Notes under the pieces: model-generated
The model's database searches: none
The model's input: only the letters and a program-made list of their open reading frames with translations
What the model was told of the DNA's origin: nothing
Part shown: piece after piece, positions 1 through 5,083 of the stretch
How the letters are laid out: each line of letters begins with the position of its first letter
Position numbering within the stretch: the first letter of the stretch is position 1
NCBI GenBank assembly: GCA_947478935.1
Contig: CANJXV010000170.1
Location: 1-5,839, forward strand
Length of the DNA stretch: 5,839 nt
Source of the DNA: Comamonadaceae bacterium
GTDB lineage: Bacteria > Pseudomonadota > Gammaproteobacteria > Burkholderiales > Burkholderiaceae_C
Direction of reading: 5' to 3'
Program-made: the position numbers and the translations under genes

Positions 1-150
1 GCGCGGCAAGGGATCCAAAATGGCGCGATCCAGAATAAAGACGCAATGCACTTGCGCGCAGGATTGCAGGGCTGCGGCCAGGGCGGGGTTGTCCGTCAGG
101 CGTAAATCGCGGCGCAGCCATACTAGGCCGGAGGAATAAGTGCTTTGCAT
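1..150 (-). CDS. phrB: Deoxyribodipyrimidine photolyase, N-terminal fragment (runs off left edge)
   Basis: The reverse strand from the ATG at 150-148 gives 50 uninterrupted codons up to the window edge. Residues 8-24 read GLVWLRRDLRLTDNPAL, the start of the N-terminal alpha/beta (antenna-binding) domain of the cryptochrome/photolyase family, followed by VHCVFILDRAILDPLPR. Family knowledge: a full protein has about 450-500 residues, uses FAD to repair cyclobutane pyrimidine dimers in blue light, and acts in the cytoplasm. The FAD-binding C-terminal domain lies outside the window, so photolyase versus cryptochrome-like protein cannot be settled here, although the Arg-Arg-Asp-Leu-Arg signature is typical of class I CPD photolyases. 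The ATG lacks a clear Shine-Dalgarno sequence. The gene is divergent from yqgE with only 21 bp between start codons, so any promoter must lie partly inside yqgE. Confidence 0.88.
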   Translation of the reverse strand, partial: MQSTYSSGLVWLRRDLRLTDNPALAAALQSCAQVHCVFILDRAILDPLPR

Positions 151-159
151 GCCTGTCGT

Positions 160-165
160 TAAAAT
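160..165 (+). promoter_or_regulatory. Possible -10 element for yqgE (leaderless start)
   Basis: TAAAAT matches the sigma-70 -10 consensus TATAAT at five of six positions. If used, transcription would start about 7 nt downstream, at or next to the A of the yqgE ATG at 172, giving a leaderless mRNA. No good -35 hexamer is found 16-18 nt upstream (the region around 136-143 reads ATAAGTGC), and there is no extended -10 TG. An AT-rich hexamer can occur by chance, so the call is weak. Confidence 0.25.
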
Positions 166-171
166 GGTTGT

Positions 172-771
172 ATGTCCGGCGATTTTGCATCCACCAACCT
201 TACGCACCATTTTTTGATCGCGATGCCAGGTTTGGAAGACGGACTTTTCTCTAAAAGCGTGGTCTATTTATGCGACCACAGCCCGCGCGGCGCGTTGGGG
301 CTGATCATCAACAAGCCTTCTGAAATTAGTTTGTCCGACTTGTTTGACAAAGTAGATTTGTCTTTGCAGCGCGCCGATCTGGCCGCACAGTCGGTCCTGC
401 ATGGCGGCCCGCTGCACGAAGAGCGCGGCTTTGTGCTGCACGAGTCCTTATCCTGCGCCGCCGATAGCGCGGCCAGCGCCCCCTACGCGTCCAGTATGGT
501 CATACCCGGCGGTTTGGCGATGACGACATCGCGCGATGTACTCGAAGCCCTGGCCGGCGGGCAGGGGCCGAGCAAAGTGCTGGTCTCGCTGGGCTATGCG
601 TCCTGGGGCGAAGGCCAGTTGGAAAGCGAGCTGATGCGCAACAGCTGGCTCACGGTTGACGCCGAGAAAAGTATTATTTTTGATACCCCGATCAACCAGC
701 GCTATGAACGCGCGCTGGAATTGCTGGGCTTGAAGGCCTGGACGATCGCCCCGCAGGCGGGCCACGCATGA
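172..771 (+). CDS. yqgE: YqgE/AlgH family protein (UPF0301)
   Basis: This is a 199-residue protein of the YqgE/AlgH family (DUF179), whose biochemical role is not firmly known. It is a soluble cytoplasmic protein with no signal peptide or membrane segment. Family signatures visible are NLTHHFLIAMPGLED near residues 9-23, SVVYLCDHSPRGALGLIINKPS near residues 29-50, a central HGGPLHEERGFVLH segment, and a LGYASWGEGQLESEL segment near the C-terminus. The length is normal for the family (about 185-205). ATG 172 is the only plausible start: the in-frame stop TAA lies at 160-162 and the next ATG falls within the conserved LIAMPG. No Shine-Dalgarno sequence precedes it. It is the first gene of the run into ruvX and the pyrimidine genes, and its stop overlaps the ruvX start as ATGA. 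AlgH was named for an alginate-related phenotype in Pseudomonas, but that does not define a function here. Confidence 0.93.
   Translation: MSGDFASTNLTHHFLIAMPGLEDGLFSKSVVYLCDHSPRGALGLIINKPSEISLSDLFDKVDLSLQRADLAAQSVLHGGPLHEERGFVLHESLSCAADSAASAPYASSMVIPGGLAMTTSRDVLEALAGGQGPSKVLVSLGYASWGEGQLESELMRNSWLTVDAEKSIIFDTPINQRYERALELLGLKAWTIAPQAGHA
755..760 (+). promoter_or_regulatory. Ribosome binding site of ruvX
   Basis: AGGCGG lies 7 nt before the ATG at 768 and inside the end of yqgE. It supports the 768 start, which gives ruvX an unusually long N-terminus, over internal starts nearer the RNase H fold. Confidence 0.5.
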
Positions 772-1223
772 ACGCTCTGGCCATGCCCGTACCCGCCGCG
801 GCGCTGCCATCGCCACAGGCCAAGGCGGTTCCCGTCGATTTGCAGCGTTTTATGGCTTTTGATTTCGGCACCCGTCGCACCGGCGTAGCGGTCGGTAGCC
901 GCCTGCTAGGCGCGGCGCAGCCGCAGGCCACGATTAGCGTTTCGGGCGATGCGCGCTTTGCCCAAATAGCGCTGCGTCTGAAGGAGTGGGAGCCTCAGGC
1001 TTTGGTACTTGGTGTGCCTTACCACCCGGACGGTGCGCCCCACGACAATACGCTGCGCGCGCAAAAGTTTGGACGCCAGTTGCGGGGCCGCTTCGGTCTG
1101 CCCGTGTTTGAGGTAGATGAGCGCTATAGCACCACCGAAGCCCTGGCCGGTGGCGCCAAAGATGCCGATGCTGCCTCCGCCTGCATCATCTTGGAGCAGT
1201 TTTTGCGGAGCTTGTCGTCATGA
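768..1223 (+). CDS. ruvX: RuvX/YqgF family RNase H-fold nuclease (putative Holliday junction resolvase / pre-16S rRNA nuclease)
   Basis: This 151-residue protein has the RuvC/RNase H-like fold of the YqgF family, which is linked to 5' end maturation of pre-16S rRNA and to Holliday junction cleavage; the physiological substrate is debated. Visible motifs are FDFGTRRTGVAVG (residues 31-43, catalytic Asp32), LVLGVPYHPDG (79-89), VDERYSTTEA (116-125, acidic pair Asp117/Glu118) and DADAASACIIL (132-142, Asp134). All expected acidic active-site positions are present, so the enzyme looks intact. Compared with E. coli YqgF it has about 25 extra N-terminal residues, rich in Ala and Pro and probably disordered, and the loop between DERYSTTEA and DADAA is shorter by about ten residues. 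The start overlaps the yqgE stop (ATGA) and the stop overlaps the pyrR start (ATGA), implying translational coupling on both sides. Confidence 0.93.
   Translation: MNALAMPVPAAALPSPQAKAVPVDLQRFMAFDFGTRRTGVAVGSRLLGAAQPQATISVSGDARFAQIALRLKEWEPQALVLGVPYHPDGAPHDNTLRAQKFGRQLRGRFGLPVFEVDERYSTTEALAGGAKDADAASACIILEQFLRSLSS
1207..1210 (+). promoter_or_regulatory. Ribosome binding site of pyrR
   Basis: GGAG lies 9 nt before the ATG at 1220, within the last codons of ruvX. It supports the ATGA-overlap start of pyrR. Confidence 0.5.
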
Positions 1224-1714
1224 CCCTGGTTCTCAATGCCGAAGCCCTGTACCTGGAGCTGCTGCGTGGCGTGCGTCTGCTATGCCAAGCCGATAGCCGT
1301 TTGGTGGGTATCACTTCGGGCGGCGCTTGGCTGGCCGAGCGTTTGCATCAAGACTTGGGCTTGCCTGGCGCCTTTGGCACGATTTCCTCGGCGATGCACC
1401 GCGACGACTTTGCCAAGCGCGGCTTAGCGGCCAGCAGCAAAACGCATTTGCCCTTTGAAATCAAAGACGCGCATTTGGTGGTGTTAGATGATGTGCTCTA
1501 CACCGGGCGCACCATACGCGCGATTACCAACGAATTGTTTGACTATGGCCGCCCCGCTAGCGTGCGATTGGCAGTGCTGGTGGATAGGGGCGGGCGCGAG
1601 CTCCCGATCCAGGCCGACTTTGCCGCCGCGCGCGTGACGCTCGATGCCGGCCAGTCGCTGGCCCTGGCGCGCGACGCGGCGGGCGCCTTCAGCTTTGATG
1701 TGAAAGAAAAATAA
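1220..1714 (+). CDS. pyrR: PyrR: bifunctional pyrimidine operon regulator / uracil phosphoribosyltransferase family
   Basis: This 164-residue cytoplasmic protein has the type I phosphoribosyltransferase fold. The PRPP-binding loop VVLDDVLYTGRTIRA is at residues 87-101, close to the Bacillus PyrR sequence. LAVLVDRGGRELPIQADF follows at 117-134 and is the PyrR-specific signature that separates it from plain Upp or hypoxanthine transferases. A GITSGGAWLAERL segment near 30-42 fits the pyrophosphate/ribose-phosphate loop. Family knowledge: PyrR binds UMP/UTP and PRPP and, in Gram-positive bacteria, binds pyr mRNA to cause attenuation; it can also make UMP from uracil and PRPP. In Pseudomonas the gene likewise sits directly before pyrB. 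Here it overlaps ruvX by 4 nt and is 3 nt from pyrB, so there is no room for an attenuator between pyrR and pyrB, and its regulatory mode is uncertain. Length is somewhat below Bacillus PyrR (about 180). Confidence 0.94.
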   Translation: MTLVLNAEALYLELLRGVRLLCQADSRLVGITSGGAWLAERLHQDLGLPGAFGTISSAMHRDDFAKRGLAASSKTHLPFEIKDAHLVVLDDVLYTGRTIRAITNELFDYGRPASVRLAVLVDRGGRELPIQADFAAARVTLDAGQSLALARDAAGAFSFDVKEK

Positions 1715-1717
1715 GTA

Positions 1718-2680
1718 ATGCTGCATCGGCGCAATCCGCAACTCAATCAACACGGCGAGCTGATTCACCTGCTCTCCACCGAAGGGCTGTCGCGCGAGAT
1801 ACTTACGCACATCCTGGACACGGCGGCGCAGTTCGTTTCGGTGAGCGACCGCGAAGTAAAAAAAGTGCCGCTCTTGCGCGGCAAAAGCGTGTTCAATTTG
1901 TTTTTTGAAAACAGCACACGCACACGTACTACCTTTGAGATAGCGGCCACGCGCTTGTCGGCCGATGTCATTAATCTGGACATCGCCCGCTCGTCGGCCT
2001 CTAAAGGCGAATCGCTGCTGGACACCATAGCTAATCTCAGTGCGATGGCTGCCGATATTTTTGTGGTGCGGCACAGCGAGTCTGGCGCGCCCTATCTGAT
2101 CGCGCAACATGTGGCCCCGCATGTGCACGTGGTCAATGCCGGTGATGGCCGCCATGCGCATCCGACGCAAGGGCTGCTGGACATGTACACCATCCGGCAT
2201 TACAAAAAAGACTTTACGAATTTGACGGTGGCTATCGTGGGCGATGTTCTGCATTCGCGGGTGGCACGTTCGGACATCCATGCCTTGACCACGCTGGGCT
2301 GCGCCGAGGTACGCGTAGTCGGCCCGCGCACCCTGGTGCCCGGCGATATGGCAAATATGGGCGTGCGCGTGTTCAACACCTTAGAAGAAGGTATCAAGGG
2401 CTGCGATGTCATCATCATGCTGCGCCTGCAAAACGAACGCATGAACGGCGCCTTGCTGCCTTCCAGCAACGAGTATTTCAAGAGCTTTGGGCTCACGGCG
2501 GACAAGTTAGCTTTGGCCAAGCCCGATGCCATCGTGATGCATCCGGGCCCCATTAACCGGGGTGTGGAAATCGATTCCACCGTGGCCGACGGCGTGCAAA
2601 GCGTGATCCTGCCGCAAGTGACCTTTGGCATCGCAGTGCGCATGGCTGTGATGGGCATTGTCGCGGGCAATGAAGCATGA
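1718..2680 (+). CDS. pyrB: Aspartate carbamoyltransferase catalytic subunit
   Basis: This 320-residue enzyme condenses carbamoyl phosphate with L-aspartate to N-carbamoyl-L-aspartate, the committed step of pyrimidine synthesis. The carbamoyl phosphate domain carries FFENSTRTRTTFE (62-74), the 80s-loop SASKGES (93-99) and HPTQ (148-151). The aspartate domain carries VGDVLHSRVARS (174-185), MLRLQ (234-238) and HPGPINRGVEI (275-285). All key residues are present. Relative to E. coli PyrB it has an extra N-terminal segment (about 15 residues before the first shared helix), as in Pseudomonas class A ATCases, where that region is involved in nucleotide effector binding. No pyrI-like regulatory gene follows; instead pyrC' begins 10 nt later, as expected for a PyrB-PyrC' complex. 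The start ATG, 3 nt after pyrR, has only a poor Shine-Dalgarno sequence, so translation is probably coupled to pyrR. An A7 run lies at 1858-1864. Confidence 0.97.
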   Translation: MLHRRNPQLNQHGELIHLLSTEGLSREILTHILDTAAQFVSVSDREVKKVPLLRGKSVFNLFFENSTRTRTTFEIAATRLSADVINLDIARSSASKGESLLDTIANLSAMAADIFVVRHSESGAPYLIAQHVAPHVHVVNAGDGRHAHPTQGLLDMYTIRHYKKDFTNLTVAIVGDVLHSRVARSDIHALTTLGCAEVRVVGPRTLVPGDMANMGVRVFNTLEEGIKGCDVIIMLRLQNERMNGALLPSSNEYFKSFGLTADKLALAKPDAIVMHPGPINRGVEIDSTVADGVQSVILPQVTFGIAVRMAVMGIVAGNEA

Positions 2681-2683
2681 GGG
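2679..2683 (+). promoter_or_regulatory. Ribosome binding site that fixes the pyrC' start
   Basis: GAGGG, partly overlapping the pyrB stop codon, lies 7 nt before the ATG at 2691. It favours this start over the in-frame TTG at 2658 and ATG at 2670, which would overlap pyrB and add residues not found at the conserved N-terminus (MKLLIRNG). Confidence 0.65.
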
Positions 2684-2690
2684 CCGCGCG

Positions 2691-4001
2691 ATGAAGCTAC
2701 TGATTCGTAACGGACACTTGCTTGATCCTGCCAGCGGCCTGGACGCGCTGGGCCATGTTGCAATCGCCGATGGGCGGGTGCTGGCGATGGGCCAAATACC
2801 TACAGATTTTGTGCCTGCGCAAACCCTAGATGCCCAAGGCTGCATAGTCATGCCCGGCCTGGTAGATCTGGCCGCCCGCTTGCGCGAACCCGGCCATGAG
2901 CATGAAGGCATGTTGGCCTCCGAGCTGGCTGCGGCTGTGGCTGGGGGGGTGACCACGCTGGTCTGCCCGCCCGACACAGACCCGGTGCTCGATGAGCCGG
3001 GCCTTGTTGAAATGCTGCGCTTTCGGGCGCAAAGCCTGCACCAGGCGCGCGTGCTGCCGCTGGGCGCGTTGACGCGTGGCCTCCATGGCGAAGTGCTAAC
3101 CGAGATGCTGCAACTGAGCGAAGCCGGGTGCGTGGGCTTTAGCCAGGCCGAAGTGGGTATCGCCAATACCCAGGTGCTGATGCGCGCCATGCAATACGCC
3201 CGCTCCTTTGGCTACACCGTTTGGCTGCGTCCGCAGGAATTGCATTTGGGCAAAGGCGTTGCTGCCAGCGGCCCGTTGGCTACGCGCATGGGTTTAAGCG
3301 GCGTGCCCGTCGCCGCTGAGACCATCGCCTTGCACACGATTTTTGAGCTGGTACGCGCCACCGGCGCGCGGGTACATATTTGCCGCTTAAGTAGCGCTGC
3401 CGGGGCGCAGTTGCTGCGCCAGGCCAAGGCAGAGGGATTGCCGGTAACGGGTGATGTAAGCGTCAACTCCCTGCATCTGACGGATATGGATGTGGGCTAC
3501 TTTGACAGCCGCACCCGCCTGAGCCCGCCGCTGCGTCAGCAGCGCGACCGCGAGGCGCTGCGCCAGGCGCTGCAAGACGGCACGATTGATGCGCTGGTGT
3601 CCGACCACATGCCTGTAGGTGCCGATGAGAAAGAGCTGCCTTTCGCCGAAGCCGAGCCAGGTGCCACCGGGCTGGAATTGCTGCTGAGCCTGGCGCTGAA
3701 GTGGGCGCGGGACAGCGATTTGCCGCTGGTGCAAGCTCTGGCCTGCGTCACACATCGCAGTGCCGACGTACTGGCAGCCAGTCAAGGCGCTGCCCAGGGC
3801 GGCATGGGCCGCTTGGCGGTAGGTGCTAAGGCCGATATCTGTGTGTTTGACCCGCAGGCTGCTTGGACGGTGCAAGCGTCCGCGCTGCGCAGCCAGAGCA
3901 AGCACACACCTTTTGGCGGCTATGAATTACCCGGGCAAGTGCGCGCCACCCTGGTCGCTGGTCGCCTAGCCTTTCAGGCCCCGGGCATTAGCCCGAACTA
4001 A
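2691..4001 (+). CDS. pyrC': Dihydroorotase-like protein PyrC' (PyrX), predicted catalytically inactive, ATCase partner
   Basis: This 436-residue amidohydrolase-fold protein is plainly homologous to type I dihydroorotases: MKLLIRNGHLLDPASG at the start, PGLVDL..RLREPG (55-68), AAAVAGGVTTLV (80-91), LTDMDVGYFDSRTRLSPPLR (263-282), DGTIDALVSDHMP (296-308). The metal ligands are mostly gone. The usual HxH is A61-A-R63; the Asp of the FSDDG-type motif is A153; the HCED histidine is R180; the second HICH histidine is R232. Only Asp305 remains. TPHH is replaced by SVNS, and the substrate-binding Asn of MPNT is Asp95. Reading frame and fold signatures are otherwise intact. Family knowledge: in Pseudomonas the inactive PyrC' is needed to assemble the PyrB dodecamer. 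Inference: the same role here, with an active dihydroorotase encoded elsewhere. Upstream in-frame starts at 2658 (TTG) and 2670 (ATG) are less likely than 2691. A G7 run sits at 2943-2949. Confidence 0.93.
   Translation: MKLLIRNGHLLDPASGLDALGHVAIADGRVLAMGQIPTDFVPAQTLDAQGCIVMPGLVDLAARLREPGHEHEGMLASELAAAVAGGVTTLVCPPDTDPVLDEPGLVEMLRFRAQSLHQARVLPLGALTRGLHGEVLTEMLQLSEAGCVGFSQAEVGIANTQVLMRAMQYARSFGYTVWLRPQELHLGKGVAASGPLATRMGLSGVPVAAETIALHTIFELVRATGARVHICRLSSAAGAQLLRQAKAEGLPVTGDVSVNSLHLTDMDVGYFDSRTRLSPPLRQQRDREALRQALQDGTIDALVSDHMPVGADEKELPFAEAEPGATGLELLLSLALKWARDSDLPLVQALACVTHRSADVLAASQGAAQGGMGRLAVGAKADICVFDPQAAWTVQASALRSQSKHTPFGGYELPGQVRATLVAGRLAFQAPGISPN
3982..3995 (+). other. Short inverted repeat at the end of pyrC'
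   Basis: CGGGC-ATTA-GCCCG forms a perfect 5-bp GC stem with a 4-nt loop, ending 3 nt before the pyrC' stop codon. There is no U-tract after it, so it is not a convincing intrinsic terminator. It could be a weak pause or stability hairpin, or chance in GC-rich coding DNA. Confidence 0.3.
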
Positions 4002-4019
4002 ACCGTACTACCCCGCGCC

Positions 4020-4766
4020 GTGCTCAAGCCTTCCAAGCTGCGCGGTTCCTGGCGCCTTTTGCGTCTGTTGGTGCATTTACTGCGCGGTTGGCTAACGATC
4101 CGTTTACGTTTCTTAGCTTGGTCAAAAGCGCGGCGTGATCAGGAGGTGCAGCAGTGGTCGCAAGCCATGCTCGATATTCTGGGTTTGGAATTACGCATCG
4201 AAGGCCAATTGCTCCGCCAAGGGCCTTTGATGCTGGTGTGCAACCATATTTCCTGGCTGGATATTGCCGTCTTGCACGCCGCGGTGCATTGCCGCTTTAT
4301 TTCCAAAGACGATATACGCGACTGGCCGGTGCTGGGCACGCTGGCCAGCGGCGGCGGTACTTTGTACATCAGCCGTGCCTCGCGCCGCGATGCTTTGCGC
4401 GTGGTGCACCAAATGGCGCAGGCCCTACACCAGGGCGATGTACTGGCTTTTTTCCCCGAAGGCACCACCGGCGACGGCAGCACGGTTTTGCCCTTTCATG
4501 GCAATTTATTGCAGGCGGCGATTACGGCTGAGGCCCCAGTGCAGGCGCTGGGCTTGCGTTTTGAGGACGCTGCCAGTGCGGCGCCTAGTTTTGCGCCTTG
4601 CTATGTGGGCGATGAAAGCCTGCTCGAATCGGCCTGGCGTACGGTTTGCGCGCCGCCGCTGCGTGCCGTGCTGCGCTGCGCTCCCTTGCAAAGTGCCCAG
4701 GGCCGTCAGCGGCGCGAATTTGCCAGCGCTTTGCGTGAAACGGTTATCGGGCTACGCACTGGCTGA
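4020..4766 (+). CDS. PlsC-type 1-acyl-sn-glycerol-3-phosphate acyltransferase
   Basis: This 248-residue lysophospholipid acyltransferase family protein would transfer an acyl chain to lysophosphatidic acid to make phosphatidic acid at the inner membrane. Motif I NHISWLD (75-81) contains the catalytic His76 and Asp81. FISKDDIRDWPVLG (93-106) and GTLYISR (113-119) correspond to motif II, FPEGTT (145-150) to motif III, and APVQALGL (172-179) to motif IV. The N-terminus (about residues 11-34) is a hydrophobic, Arg-rich stretch suited to membrane association rather than a cleaved signal. The GTG at 4020 is the first possible start after the in-frame pyrC' stop at 3999-4001; no Shine-Dalgarno sequence is seen, and TTG/GTG codons at residues 14-18 are alternatives. 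The gap to pyrC' is 18 nt, suggesting cotranscription. The organism may have several PlsC paralogues, and an ornithine-lipid acyltransferase (OlsA) role cannot be excluded. The 3' end overlaps the convergent DUF721 gene by 15 bp. Confidence 0.9.
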   Translation: MLKPSKLRGSWRLLRLLVHLLRGWLTIRLRFLAWSKARRDQEVQQWSQAMLDILGLELRIEGQLLRQGPLMLVCNHISWLDIAVLHAAVHCRFISKDDIRDWPVLGTLASGGGTLYISRASRRDALRVVHQMAQALHQGDVLAFFPEGTTGDGSTVLPFHGNLLQAAITAEAPVQALGLRFEDAASAAPSFAPCYVGDESLLESAWRTVCAPPLRAVLRCAPLQSAQGRQRREFASALRETVIGLRTG

Positions 4767-5060
4767 GCGGACCTTGAGGCGAATCGCGGTAATATCGTGC
4801 CCCTCGCGCGCAAGGCGCTCTAGCAGCATGGGCTGTAATTGGCGTAATTTGGCGGCGATGGCCGTGGAGTCCACCAGCAGGCACCAGACCTGGCCTTCAA
4901 GAGGCCCGGCCTGTACGCCAAGGCGCAAACCGGGGGGTAGCAGAGTAGTAACGCAGCGCAGGCAGGCGCTGGATTGAGCACTTAAGTCCACCAAGCGGGC
5001 TAGCGTGGGTGAGTCCATGCTGGCTTGAAGCACCGAGAACGAGGTGTTGGAGCGGCGCAT
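4752..5060 (-). CDS. DUF721 / DciA-like small protein
   Basis: This 102-residue minus-strand protein ends with the DUF721 core: WCLLVDSTAIAAKLRQL (59-75), a helical stretch to residue 85, and ITAIRLKV (90-97). The N-terminal half contains SPTLARLVDLSAQS (17-30) and LLPPGLRLGVQAGPL (40-54), a layout I recall from Burkholderiales DUF721 proteins. Family knowledge: DUF721 includes DciA, which helps load the replicative helicase DnaB in bacteria lacking DnaC. This copy has no clear extra domain, so equivalence to DciA is inferred from the domain only. It is soluble, with no signal or membrane segment. The ATG at 5060 has no clear Shine-Dalgarno sequence; Met15 is an in-frame alternative but would cut into the conserved region. 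It is convergent with the acyltransferase gene and divergent, by 23 bp, from the M23 peptidase gene. Confidence 0.8.
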   Translation of the reverse strand: MRRSNTSFSVLQASMDSPTLARLVDLSAQSSACLRCVTTLLPPGLRLGVQAGPLEGQVWCLLVDSTAIAAKLRQLQPMLLERLAREGHDITAIRLKVRSASA

Positions 5061-5070
5061 CGAAACAAAT

Positions 5071-5077
5071 AAGGGGA
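5071..5077 (+). promoter_or_regulatory. Ribosome binding site of the M23 peptidase gene
   Basis: AAGGGGA in the short divergent gap ends 6 nt before the ATG at 5084, giving near-ideal spacing. It fixes the start and excludes the out-of-frame start at 5044 that lies upstream. Confidence 0.65.
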
Positions 5078-5083
5078 TAGCGT

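Noticed and set aside
1484..2281. 265-codon minus-strand open frame across pyrR and pyrB
   Set aside because: It lies antisense to two strongly conserved genes, has no recognisable domain, and mirrors their codon structure, so it is a shadow frame.
2658..2690. Upstream TTG (2658) or ATG (2670) as the pyrC' start
   Set aside because: The conserved N-terminus begins at MKLLIRNG, and GAGGG is well placed for the ATG at 2691.
2943..2949. G7 run in pyrC' as a phase-variation tract or frameshift error
   Set aside because: The frame is continuous on both sides and the residues (AGGVTTLV) match the conserved family segment; seven G is short for phase variation.
2507..3190. 227-codon minus-strand frame across pyrB and pyrC'
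   Set aside because: Low-complexity Ser/Arg/Pro composition typical of an antisense shadow in GC-rich DNA; no ribosome binding site or domain recognised.
3982..3995. Hairpin at the end of pyrC' as an intrinsic terminator
   Set aside because: The stem is only 5 bp, lies inside coding sequence and has no following T-tract; kept only as an inverted repeat.
4264..4977. 237-codon plus-strand frame across the acyltransferase and DUF721 genes
   Set aside because: Its translation is Cys/Arg/Pro-rich without family motifs and overlaps two real genes in other frames.
5025..5075. TTGAAG or TTGGAG as -35 boxes for the M23 gene
   Set aside because: No -10-like hexamer lies at suitable spacing (16-18 nt) from either.
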